Part shown: positions 1 through 6,698 of the stretch, piece after piece
Layout: each line of letters opens with the position of its first letter
Numbering within the stretch: the first letter of the stretch is position 1
Origin: CALAED01 sp937891035
GTDB lineage: Bacteria; Actinomycetota; Actinomycetes; Streptosporangiales; Streptosporangiaceae
DNA length: 12,685 nucleotides
Assembly (NCBI GenBank): GCA_035642125.1
Contig: DASQSZ010000363.1
Coordinates: 1-12,685, forward strand
Direction: 5' to 3'
Notes under the pieces: model-generated
Database searches by the model: none
Told to the model about the DNA's origin: nothing
The model's input: the letters and a program-made list of their open reading frames with translations, nothing else
Translations under genes and position numbers: made by a program

Positions 1-336
1 AACGTCGGCAAGGTCGTGGCGAAATACAACCTCAAGAGCCAGGGCGTGGTCGCCGGCGGGTTCGACCTCAACCCGTCGACCCTGCAGTCGATCAAGGCCG
101 GCCACCTCGACTTCACCATCGATCAGCAGCCCTATCTGCAGGGCTTCTTGCCGGTGCTGGCCCTGTGGATGTACAAGCTGTCCGGCGGGCTCGTCGCGCC
201 CTCGGAGACCAACACCGGTCTGCTGTTCGTGACCAAGGACAACGTCGATCCATACCTGACCACCAAGACCAGGTTCGAGGGGTCGACCACGGCCCAGAAG
301 CTGGGGTCCAGGTCCGGTCCGATCCCACACGAGTGA
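1..336 (+). CDS. Sugar ABC transporter substrate-binding protein, C-terminal part
   Basis: This is the last 111 codons of a gene that begins before the window. The frame is open from base 1 and stops with TGA at 334-336. The segment with DFTIDQQPYLQGFLPV and the later LLFVTKDNV is typical of the C-terminal lobe of periplasmic-binding-protein type 1 (Peripla_BP_4, RbsB/XylF-like) sugar-binding lipoproteins of ABC importers. The aromatic and Gln residues in DQQPY lie in the part of this family that usually lines the sugar pocket. Its place directly before a RbsC-type permease and an ABC ATPase supports the role: it would capture the sugar outside the membrane and deliver it to the permease. The signal peptide and N-terminal lobe lie outside the window, so full length and exact ligand cannot be judged. 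The downstream pentose genes suggest L-arabinose or a similar pentose. Confidence 0.85.
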   Translation, partial: NVGKVVAKYNLKSQGVVAGGFDLNPSTLQSIKAGHLDFTIDQQPYLQGFLPVLALWMYKLSGGLVAPSETNTGLLFVTKDNVDPYLTTKTRFEGSTTAQKLGSRSGPIPHE

Positions 337-366
337 TCTTGCGCTGGTGATGGCACTCGCACGCCG

Positions 367-407
367 TCGTGATCTCGTACCCGGCCGGCCCGGGTGCGAG
401 ATCACGA
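367..407 (+). terminator. Long intercistronic hairpin between binding protein and permease genes
   Basis: Arms 367-384 and 390-407 pair over 18 positions, 17 Watson-Crick and one G-U (378/396), around a 5-base loop (385-389). The outer arm reads TCGTGATCTCG and the inner part is GC-rich. No T-run follows, so it does not look like a complete intrinsic terminator. The permease Shine-Dalgarno starts only 7 bases later. A strong hairpin between a binding-protein gene and its permease often limits read-through or protects the upstream mRNA 3' end, so that binding protein is made in excess; that role is inferred here. Confidence 0.6.
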
Positions 408-424
408 GTGAGTGAGGGGGGTTC

Positions 425-1477
425 GTGAGCGAAACAATCGAGAACCAGGTCGCCGCCGCGGGAGGGCCGCGGCAGCCCGGCGGGGTCGGGCGAAACCTCA
501 TCGTGCGGACGGCGTTCGACGCGTTCATGCGCCGCCGGGAGGCCACCATCCTCCTCGTCGCGATCGGCCTGATCATCTACTTCCAGTCGGCGCGGTCGGA
601 GTTCCTCTCGCACGACAACCTGGTGAACCTGTCGCAGAGCACGGCGCCGTTCGCGATCGTCGCCGTCGGTCAGGTGCTGCTGCTGGTCAGCGGCGAGATC
701 GATCTGTCGGCCGGCGCCACGTTCACGCTGGCGCCGTTCATGGTGCATTACCTGATCGACTTCTACGGCGTGTTCCCGATCCCGGCCATCGTGCTTTCGG
801 TGCTGGTCGGCTGCCTCATCGGGTTCGGGAACGGGTTCGTGACCGTGGTGCTCAAGGTGCCGTCGTTCGTCACCACGCTCGGCATGTTGTTCCTCGTGGG
901 CGGCATCGTGCTGACCACGTCGCACGCCTTCCCGGCGCAGATCCCGGAGGCGGCCCAGGGCACCATCCAAAGGTGGTTCGGCCTCGCCGAGTGGTCCGAG
1001 ATCATCTGGTGCCTCCTGATCGTCGCGTTCTTCCACGTCGTGCTGACCCGCACCCGCTGGGGGCTGCACACGATCGCCGTCGGCGGCAACCTGCTCGGCG
1101 CCCGTGAGGCGGGCATCAAGACCACCCGCATCAAGATCGGCAACTTCATGATCACCGGTGGGCTCGCCGCCTTCGCCGGGATCTTGGAGGCGTTCCGCAC
1201 GCAGACGATCGACCCGAGCTTGTCCGGTGCGGACTTCGCGAGCGTGATGTTCACCGCGGTGGCCGCCGCGGTGATCGGCGGCACTGCGCTGGCCGGCGGC
1301 TCCGGCACGGTCATCGGCGCGCTGCTCGGCGCGTTCGTGCTCGCCGAGCTGCGCAATGGCTTCAACCTGATCGGGATCAGCGCCAACCCGTTCAACATCA
1401 TCCTTGGTCTCGCGATCCTCGGCTCCATGATCCTCAACGTGTATCTGGCGAATCTGAGAAGGGCGGGCCGAACATGA
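425..1477 (+). CDS. Sugar ABC transporter permease (RbsC/AraH type)
   Basis: A 350-residue integral membrane protein of the BPD_transp_2 family, which forms the channel of carbohydrate importers. After a polar cytoplasmic N-terminus (about 1-38) come many hydrophobic segments, starting near residues 40-52. The conserved GEIDLSAGA motif lies near residues 89-97, in the region where RbsC-type proteins carry GGIDLSVG. The cytoplasmic loop AVGGNLLGAREAGIKTTRIKI matches the ATPase-contact loop of the family, and the GSGTVIGALLGA segment near the C-terminus is also typical. The chosen start is GTG at 425, preceded by a strong Shine-Dalgarno GAGGGGGG (414-421). The stop TGA overlaps the ATPase start (ATGA, 1474-1477), which implies translational coupling. 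Length is normal for the family. Substrate is inferred from the neighbours only. Confidence 0.92.
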   Translation: MSETIENQVAAAGGPRQPGGVGRNLIVRTAFDAFMRRREATILLVAIGLIIYFQSARSEFLSHDNLVNLSQSTAPFAIVAVGQVLLLVSGEIDLSAGATFTLAPFMVHYLIDFYGVFPIPAIVLSVLVGCLIGFGNGFVTVVLKVPSFVTTLGMLFLVGGIVLTTSHAFPAQIPEAAQGTIQRWFGLAEWSEIIWCLLIVAFFHVVLTRTRWGLHTIAVGGNLLGAREAGIKTTRIKIGNFMITGGLAAFAGILEAFRTQTIDPSLSGADFASVMFTAVAAAVIGGTALAGGSGTVIGALLGAFVLAELRNGFNLIGISANPFNIILGLAILGSMILNVYLANLRRAGRT

Positions 1478-1496
1478 CGGGCGGGCCGAACGTGAC
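1461..1496 (+). repeat. 18-bp tandem duplication carrying the ATPase start codon
   Basis: GGGCGGGCCGAACATGAC (1461-1478) is followed directly by GGGCGGGCCGAACGTGAC (1479-1496), with 17 of 18 bases identical. Each unit contains a purine-rich GGGCGGG, a short spacer and a start codon: ATG at 1474 in the first, GTG at 1492 in the second. Because 18 is divisible by 3, both starts are in frame for the ATPase. The first also overlaps the permease stop. Confidence 0.85.
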
Positions 1497-2253
1497 GGAG
1501 CCGCCGGAGGTGCTCAGGGTCGAGCACATCGCCAAGCGCTTCGGCGCGGTCGAGGCGCTCAGCGATGTGTCCTTGTACCTGAAGAAGGGCGAGGTGCTCG
1601 GCCTGATCGGCGACAACGGCGCGGGCAAGTCAACGCTGATCAAGATCATTTGCGGGTTCCATCAGCCGGATGCCGGGAAGATCATCGTCAATGGCGAAGA
1701 GGTCACCCTCAAGTCGGTCGACCACGCCCGCTCGCTCGGCATCGACACGGTCTACCAGGACCTCGCGCTGGTCAACGAGCTGACCGTCTATCACAACATG
1801 TTCCTCAACCGCGAGGTGGTGCGCTGGCCGCTGCTCAACAACCGCGCCATGCGCAAACGCGCCCGGCAGTATCTCGACGACATGGGCGTACGGATCCAGT
1901 CCGTCGAGGCCGAGGTGGCCAAGCTGTCCGGCGGGCAGCGGCAGGCGATCGCCGTGGCCAGGTCCGTGTACTCCGACGCCAAGATCCTGCTGCTGGATGA
2001 GCCGCTCGCCGCGATGGGCGCCAAGGAGGGCGCGCTCATCCTCGACCTGGTCCGCGATCTCAAGGACCGCGGCGAGGTGTCGATCATCATCATCGCGCAC
2101 AACTACGCACAGGTCCTCGAGGTCTGCGACCGGGTCAACCTGCTCCAGCACGGCGGGATCACCTACGACAAGCGCAGGGACGAGACCTCGGTCGCCGAGC
2201 TGACCGACCTGGTCGTCGCCGAGTACCGGGCGCACCGCACGAAAGGCGGGTGA
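1474..2253 (+). CDS. Sugar ABC transporter ATP-binding protein, single ABC domain
   Basis: A 259-residue ABC ATPase that would power the permease encoded just upstream. Visible motifs are Walker A GDNGAGKST (about 47-54), Q-loop VYQDLALV (93-100), signature LSGGQRQ (151-157), Walker B ILLLDEP (171-177) and the switch His in IIAHN (209). The D-loop region reads DEPLAAMG where the family more often has DEPTAALG. E. coli RbsA and AraG carry two fused ABC domains of about 500 residues; this protein has one, like FrcA-type ATPases, so it presumably acts as a homodimer. ATG at 1474 overlaps the permease stop. A second in-frame GTG at 1492 lies in a duplicated start unit, so the true start could be either. 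The kinase gene follows after 3 bases. Confidence 0.93.
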   Translation: MTGGPNVTEPPEVLRVEHIAKRFGAVEALSDVSLYLKKGEVLGLIGDNGAGKSTLIKIICGFHQPDAGKIIVNGEEVTLKSVDHARSLGIDTVYQDLALVNELTVYHNMFLNREVVRWPLLNNRAMRKRARQYLDDMGVRIQSVEAEVAKLSGGQRQAIAVARSVYSDAKILLLDEPLAAMGAKEGALILDLVRDLKDRGEVSIIIIAHNYAQVLEVCDRVNLLQHGGITYDKRRDETSVAELTDLVVAEYRAHRTKGG

Positions 2254-2256
2254 ACG

Positions 2257-3954
2257 ATGGCTGATCAACGCGCTGATCAATACGTGGTGGGCGTGGACTT
2301 CGGCACCTTGTCGGGCCGGGCCATCGTGGCGCGGGTGGCCGACGGCGTCGAGGTGGGCGCCGCCGTACACGAGTACGCGCACGGCGTGATCGATCGGGTG
2401 CTGCCGGCGACCGGCGGCGAACTACCCCCCGACTGGGCGTTGCAGGACCCGCGCGACTATATCGACGTGCTCCGGCAGGCCGTCCCGGCGGCGCTGGCCG
2501 CGAGCGGCGTCGACCCGGCCGACGTCATCGGCATCGGCACGGACTTCACCGCCTGCACGATCATGCCCACGCTCGCCGACGGCACCCCGCTGTGCCTGCT
2601 GCCCGATCTGGAAGGTGAGCCGCACGCGTACCCGAAACTGTGGAAACACCACGCGGCGCAGCGGCACGCCGACCGGATCAACGCGCTGGCGCACCAGCGC
2701 GGCGAGCCGTGGATCGCCCGGTACGGCGGGAAGATCTCCTCCGAGTGGGCGGTCGCCAAGGCGCTCCAGCTGCTTGAGGAGGCGCCGGCCATCTACCAGC
2801 GAACCGAGCGCTGGATCGAGGCGGCCGACTGGATCATCTGGCGGCTGTGCGGCGCCGAGACGCGCAACGCCTGCACCGCCGGCTACAAGGCGATCAGACA
2901 GGACGGCCGCTACCCGTCGCGGGAGTTCCTCGCCGCGCTCGACGAGCGGTTCACCGACCTGTTCGCCGCCAAGATGGACCACCCAGTCTCGCCGCTTGGC
3001 GGGCGGGCCGGCGGCCTCACCGAGGAGGCGGCGCGGTGGACCGGGCTGCGTCCGGGCACGACCGTCGCGGTCGGCAACGTCGACGCGCACGTCACGGCCC
3101 CGGCGGCGCAGGCCGTCGAGCCCGGCCGGATGCTGCTGGTGATGGGCACGTCGACGTGCCATGTGATGAACGGGACCACGCTCGGCGAGATCCCCGGCAT
3201 GTGCGGCGTGGTCGACGGCGGCATCGTCGCCGGGATGTGGGGGTATGAGGCCGGGCAGAGCGGCGTCGGCGACATCTTCGCCTGGTACGTCGACCACGGC
3301 GTGCCGCCCGCCTACCACGAAGAGGCCAAGCGCACCGGCGAGTCGCTGCACGACGTGCTGACCCGGCACAGCGCCGCGCAGGAGGTCGGCGAGCACGGCC
3401 TCGTCGCGCTCGACTGGCTGAACGGCAACCGCTCGGTCCTCGTCGACCACGAGCTGAGCGGGGTGATCCTCGGCCTCACGCTGGCGACGCGGCCGCCGGA
3501 GATCTACCGGGCGCTGCTGGAGTCTACGGCGTTCGGCACCCGGAAGATCATCGAATCGTTCGAGGGCGCCGGGGTGCCGGTTGACGAGCTCATCGTCGCC
3601 GGCGGCCTCACTCAGAACACCTTTCTCATGCAGATCTACGCCGACGTCACCCGCCGTCCGTTCGGCATCACCGGCTCGGCCCAGGGCCCGGCGCTCGGGT
3701 CGGCGATCCACGCCGCCGTCGCCGCCGGCGCCTACCCGGACGTGCCGGCCGCCGCCCGGGCGATGGGCCGGGTCGAACGCGACGCCTACCGGCCCGACCC
3801 GGCACGCGCCGCCGCCTACGACGAGCTCTATGCGATCTACCTCGGCCTGCACGACCACTTCGGCGGCCCGGCGCGCGATCACATGCACCGGCTGCGCGGC
3901 CTGCGGCGGGCAAAACTCGGGGCCGGTGACCGGGCCATGACGGGGCTGGCATGA
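2257..3954 (+). CDS. araB: FGGY-family carbohydrate kinase, ribulokinase-like (AraB)
   Basis: A 565-residue kinase, essentially the length of E. coli L-ribulokinase (566). It is expected to phosphorylate L-ribulose with ATP to L-ribulose 5-phosphate in the cytoplasm. The N-terminal phosphate-binding motif VGVDFGTLSGRA (about 11-22) has the AraB-type TLSGR instead of the glycerol-kinase TTSSR form. GIGTDFTAC (92-100), GNVDAH (273-278, containing the likely catalytic Asp276) and MGTST (296-300) follow. A GYEAGQSGVGD segment (329-339) corresponds to the FGGY signature region, and VAGGLTQNT lies in the C-terminal nucleotide-binding half. The start ATG is 3 bases after the ATPase stop, with a GAAAGG/GGCGGG purine stretch upstream. 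Codons 2-9 are a tandem duplication (ADQR, ADQY). The C-terminus ends MTGLA inside the start-codon ladder shared with the aldolase gene. Other ketopentoses remain possible. Confidence 0.9.
   Translation: MADQRADQYVVGVDFGTLSGRAIVARVADGVEVGAAVHEYAHGVIDRVLPATGGELPPDWALQDPRDYIDVLRQAVPAALAASGVDPADVIGIGTDFTACTIMPTLADGTPLCLLPDLEGEPHAYPKLWKHHAAQRHADRINALAHQRGEPWIARYGGKISSEWAVAKALQLLEEAPAIYQRTERWIEAADWIIWRLCGAETRNACTAGYKAIRQDGRYPSREFLAALDERFTDLFAAKMDHPVSPLGGRAGGLTEEAARWTGLRPGTTVAVGNVDAHVTAPAAQAVEPGRMLLVMGTSTCHVMNGTTLGEIPGMCGVVDGGIVAGMWGYEAGQSGVGDIFAWYVDHGVPPAYHEEAKRTGESLHDVLTRHSAAQEVGEHGLVALDWLNGNRSVLVDHELSGVILGLTLATRPPEIYRALLESTAFGTRKIIESFEGAGVPVDELIVAGGLTQNTFLMQIYADVTRRPFGITGSAQGPALGSAIHAAVAAGAYPDVPAAARAMGRVERDAYRPDPARAAAYDELYAIYLGLHDHFGGPARDHMHRLRGLRRAKLGAGDRAMTGLA
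2260..2283 (+). repeat. 12-bp tandem duplication right after the kinase start codon
   Basis: GCTGATCAACGC (2260-2271) is followed by GCTGATCAATAC (2272-2283), with 10 of 12 bases identical. It encodes Ala-Asp-Gln-Arg then Ala-Asp-Gln-Tyr directly after the initiator Met. It is in frame and so preserves the protein. Confidence 0.75.
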
Positions 3955-3997
3955 CGGGGCTGGCATGACGGAGCGTGGCATGACCGAGGCTGGCATG
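3937..3997 (+). repeat. Five-unit start-codon ladder at the kinase/aldolase junction
   Basis: ATG codons occur at 3937, 3951, 3965, 3980 and 3995 inside degenerate tandem units of 14, 14, 15 and 15 bases, consensus near ATGACGGGGCTGGC. The first ATG is in the kinase frame. The second overlaps the kinase stop (ATGA at 3951) and opens a 5-codon frame MTGLA that itself ends at an ATGA overlap with the third (3965). The third, fourth and fifth are all in the aldolase frame. Most units carry a small purine-rich stretch (GGGG, GGAG or GAGG) 5-7 bases before the next ATG, so each looks like a complete ribosome-entry and start cassette. Confidence 0.85.
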
Positions 3998-4657
3998 ACG
4001 AAGGCTGAGCTGGACGAGATCCGCCGTACGGTCTGTGACCTGCACCACGAGCTGGTGCGCGCGGGGCTCGTGGTGTGGACGGCGGGCAACGTGTCGGCGC
4101 GGGTGCCGGGCGCCGACCTCATAGTGATCAAACCGAGCGGCGTGTCGTACGACGAACTGACGCCCGAGTCGATGGTTGTGTGCGATTTGGCCGGCAACCG
4201 AGTCGACGGCACGCTGACGCCCTCCAGCGACACCGCCGCGCACGCCTACGTCTATCGCGCGATGCCGGGGGTCGGCGGCGTCGTGCACACGCACAGCACG
4301 TACGCGACGGCATGGGCGGCGCGCGGCGAGGCGATCCCGTGCGTGCTCACCGCGATGGCCGACGAGTTCGGCGCCGAGATCCCCTGCGGGCCGTTCGCCC
4401 GGATCGGCGGGGACGACATCGGCAGGGGCATCGTCGCCACGCTCGCGGGCCATCGCTCGCCCGCCGTGCTCATGCGAAACCACGGCGTCTTCGCGGTCGG
4501 CCCCACCGCGCGCGCGGCCGTCAAGGCGGCCGTGATGTGCGAGGACGCGGCCCGTACGGTGCACATCGCCCGCACGCTGGGCGAGCCGCTGCCCATCGCG
4601 CAGGACGACATCGACTCGCTGCACGAGCGCTACCAGAACGTGTACGGACAGCGCTAG
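3965..4657 (+). CDS. araD: Class II aldolase/epimerase, L-ribulose-5-phosphate 4-epimerase-like (AraD)
   Basis: A 230-residue zinc enzyme of the class II aldolase/adducin family; E. coli AraD has 231. It is expected to convert L-ribulose 5-phosphate to D-xylulose 5-phosphate, the last step before the pentose-phosphate pathway. TAGNVSAR (39-46) and IKPSGV (55-60) are the substrate/phosphate-binding motifs. SSDT (87-90), HTHS (108-111) and NHG (172-174) supply the metal site (His108, His110, His173). MADEF (131-135) and the C-terminal NVYGQ (225-229) match the AraD catalytic Asp and Tyr regions. A plain L-fuculose-phosphate aldolase is the alternative, but kinase and isomerase neighbours favour AraD. 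Three in-frame ATGs (3965, 3980, 3995) could each start the protein. The last has the best-placed GAGG; the first overlaps an upstream stop. The N-terminal MTERGMTEAG is therefore dispensable or a by-product of the start repeats. Confidence 0.85.
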   Translation: MTERGMTEAGMTKAELDEIRRTVCDLHHELVRAGLVVWTAGNVSARVPGADLIVIKPSGVSYDELTPESMVVCDLAGNRVDGTLTPSSDTAAHAYVYRAMPGVGGVVHTHSTYATAWAARGEAIPCVLTAMADEFGAEIPCGPFARIGGDDIGRGIVATLAGHRSPAVLMRNHGVFAVGPTARAAVKAAVMCEDAARTVHIARTLGEPLPIAQDDIDSLHERYQNVYGQR

Positions 4658-4678
4658 CACTCATCACGCAACGCAGGC

Positions 4679-4709
4679 CCTGAAGGATCAGGCGGGAAGG
4701 GGCGCGCAG
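4679..4709 (+). promoter_or_regulatory. Small hairpin and strong Shine-Dalgarno before the isomerase gene
   Basis: In the 52-base gap after the aldolase gene, CCTGA (4679-4683) and TCAGG (4688-4692) form a short inverted repeat around AGGA. GGGAAGGGG (4694-4702) follows, 7 bases from the isomerase ATG. This independent strong ribosome site contrasts with the coupled starts upstream and suggests the isomerase is translated on its own. Confidence 0.45.
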
Positions 4710-6104
4710 ATGGCACGCAAACCCAGGATCGGCATCCTCGGCATCATGCAGGAGCTGTACGACGACATGATCCCGGGCATCACCGACCGGCAGGCGGGCT
4801 ACGCGGCCGAGTTGGCCGAGCACCTCGCCGACGTCGGAGAGTTCGTCCCGGGCCGGCCGATCAAGAACAGGACCGACGCCGAGCAGGTCATGCGCGAGTT
4901 CGAAAACCGCGACCTCGACGGGCTGCTCGTCGTGATGCTGACGTACGGTCCGGCCATGCGGGTGGCCAGGTTGCTGGCCGAGTGCCGGCTGCCGCTGTGC
5001 CTGGCCAACATCCAGCCGGAGCCCACGGTCACCCCCGCCTGGGACATGGCGGACATGACGTACAACCAGGGCGTGCACGGAGCGCAGGACACGGCGAACG
5101 CGATGGTCCGCGCCGGCGTGCCCTTCCATGTCGTCACCGACGACTGGCGGGCGCCCTCGTTCAAAGAGGAGGTGGCGCGCTGGGCGCGCGCCGCCGCGGC
5201 GGTGACGGCGTGGCGCGGCCTGAAGGTGGCGATCTTCGGGTACGCGATGAACGGGATGGGTGACATCAGGGTGGACGAGAACGCGCTGGTGCGCTCCCTC
5301 GGCCCGGAGATCTCCGCTGTCGCGCCCGGCGACCTCGTCCGCGCCGCGGAAAAGGCCGACCAGGACAAGGTGGCCGAGGTGCTGGCCTTCGAGGACGCCA
5401 ACTTCGAGATCGACCCGCGGCTGTCCATCGAGGAGCGCATGGACCACGTGCGGATGCAGGTGGGCATCGAGGAGATCTTGACCGCGGGCGGGTACGGCGC
5501 GTACTCCACCCATTTCGACGCGATCGGGGAGGACGGGCGGTTCGCCCGGCTGCCGCTGGCCGCCGCCTCCAGCCTCATGGCCAAGGGATACGGCTACGCC
5601 GCCGAAGGCGACGTGCTCACCGCGACGATGGTCTACGCCGGGCACGTCCTCATCGGCGACGCGCACTTCACCGAGATGTACGCCATGGACTTCCCGTCCG
5701 ACTCCATCCTCATGAGCCACATGGGGGAAGGGAACTGGAAGGTGGCTCGCCGTGACCGCCCGGTGAAGCTCATCAAGCGGCCACTTGGCATCGGCCGCCT
5801 CGACGACCCGCCGACCTTCCTCTTCCAGTACCAGCCGGGCCCGGCGACCCTGGCCACCTTGGTCTCGCTGGAGGGCGAGCTGTTTCGCATGGTGGTGGCC
5901 GAGGGCGAGGTGCTGGACAGTCAGGAACTGCCCGCGCTCGAGATGCCCTATGGGCAGTTCCGCCCGGACAGCGGGGTACGCGAATGCCTCAACGGCTGGC
6001 TGCGCAACGGCGGGCCGCACCATGAGGTGCTCAACCTCGGCCGCCACGCCGCCAGCTGGCAGATCTTCTGCGACCTGCTCGGCATCGAGTTCGTCCAGGT
6101 CTGA
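4710..6104 (+). CDS. araA: L-arabinose isomerase-like protein (AraA family)
   Basis: A 464-residue protein of the L-fucose/L-arabinose isomerase fold, somewhat shorter than E. coli AraA (500). It would interconvert an aldopentose and ketopentose (L-arabinose and L-ribulose) in the cytoplasm using Mn2+. The four metal ligands of AraA can be matched: Glu299 in AAEGDVLTA, Glu322 in FTEMYAMDF, His337 in MSHMGEGN, and His437 or His438 in GGPHHEVLNLG. The N-terminal half (about 1-180), with IGILGIMQELYDDMIPGI and DLDGLLVVMLTYGP, matches the Rossmann-like domain. With the kinase and epimerase it completes a pathway. Sequence near the substrate loops differs from E. coli AraA enough that a different L-sugar or D-galactose-type specificity cannot be excluded. 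It is the last gene of the operon. Only a weak hairpin (CGGCC, loop ACTCG, GGCCG; 6105-6119) follows, without a T-run. Confidence 0.85.
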   Translation: MARKPRIGILGIMQELYDDMIPGITDRQAGYAAELAEHLADVGEFVPGRPIKNRTDAEQVMREFENRDLDGLLVVMLTYGPAMRVARLLAECRLPLCLANIQPEPTVTPAWDMADMTYNQGVHGAQDTANAMVRAGVPFHVVTDDWRAPSFKEEVARWARAAAAVTAWRGLKVAIFGYAMNGMGDIRVDENALVRSLGPEISAVAPGDLVRAAEKADQDKVAEVLAFEDANFEIDPRLSIEERMDHVRMQVGIEEILTAGGYGAYSTHFDAIGEDGRFARLPLAAASSLMAKGYGYAAEGDVLTATMVYAGHVLIGDAHFTEMYAMDFPSDSILMSHMGEGNWKVARRDRPVKLIKRPLGIGRLDDPPTFLFQYQPGPATLATLVSLEGELFRMVVAEGEVLDSQELPALEMPYGQFRPDSGVRECLNGWLRNGGPHHEVLNLGRHAASWQIFCDLLGIEFVQV

Positions 6105-6371
6105 CGGCCACTCGGGCCGGCAGATGGCGGTGCGCGGCCAGGCGATGCGCGTCAGGCGCGCGACCGAGCGTCTCGCGAGCGCCCACCTGTGCCCTTGCCC
6201 GGCCAATGACCCCGCCCTCGCCCGGGAGTGGCTGAGGAGGCCACCGGTCGCCACCATGGTCAACTCGAGCGTCCGCAACACGCTCCCATAGGCGCGAGTG
6301 AGGCTCGGACTCGACCGCTGAGAGAGCACCTTGGCGAGTACGACGGTCGCGATCGTGGCCGTGGCGGTCAT
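6105..6371. other. GC-rich gap with no supported gene; possible remnant
   Basis: No gene with a convincing ribosome site or recognisable domain is visible here. On the minus strand a frame opens with ATG at 6371-6369. Its first 90 or so codons have mostly G or C in the third position and read MTATATIATVVLAKVL at the N-terminus, after which it runs antisense through the isomerase gene. I do not recognise the peptide. It could be the stump of a gene cut off when the flanking island arrived, or chance in high-GC DNA. Confidence 0.25.
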
Positions 6372-6578
6372 CCCTTTCGATGGTTACCTTATGAAGTTGA
6401 ATGATTGCGTAATGTTGCCCGCCGCGGCGGTCATGGAGTGCGACTTCCGGTCCCGGCGGCGGGCGGAAGACTTCGAATAAAACCGAATGGATCCGAAATC
6501 CTTATGGAGTGTGTCAGGCGACACACTGGATTGGGCGGGTCTTTGTTATGGCTATTCGCCGGCCAACCGGACTCGGCA

Positions 6579-6598
6579 ATTGCATAGCGCTAAGCAAT
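6579..6598. promoter_or_regulatory. 20-bp palindrome, operator-like
   Basis: ATTGCATAGCGCTAAGCAAT reads the same on both strands except for one symmetrical pair (A6584/A6593). The centre TAGCGCTA is a perfect 8-bp palindrome. It has the size and symmetry of a dimeric regulator site and lies about 200 bases before the HTH-Sel1 gene, so autoregulation is a reasonable guess. Confidence 0.45.
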
Positions 6599-6624
6599 GG
6601 CGCGAAGTGGGGATGGATTCCGGT

Positions 6625-6654
6625 CGGAACACCTTGGAACACCTCGGAACACCT
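6625..6654 (+). repeat. Three 10-bp tandem repeats (CGGAACACCT)
   Basis: CGGAACACCT, TGGAACACCT and CGGAACACCT follow one another without gaps, differing at one base. The 10-base period places each unit on nearly the same face of the helix, as in iterons or cooperative operator arrays. The core GGAAC recurs at 6693-6697, and CGGAACA recurs in the hairpin at 8033-8039. Confidence 0.6.
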
Positions 6655-6698
6655 CGTCCGACTGCGCTAGAAACAGCGGAGGGGAACAAATTGGAACG

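Noticed and set aside
2422..4660. Long minus-strand frames opposite the kinase, aldolase and isomerase genes
   Set aside because: They are antisense shadows caused by high GC; the plus-strand proteins have conserved active sites.
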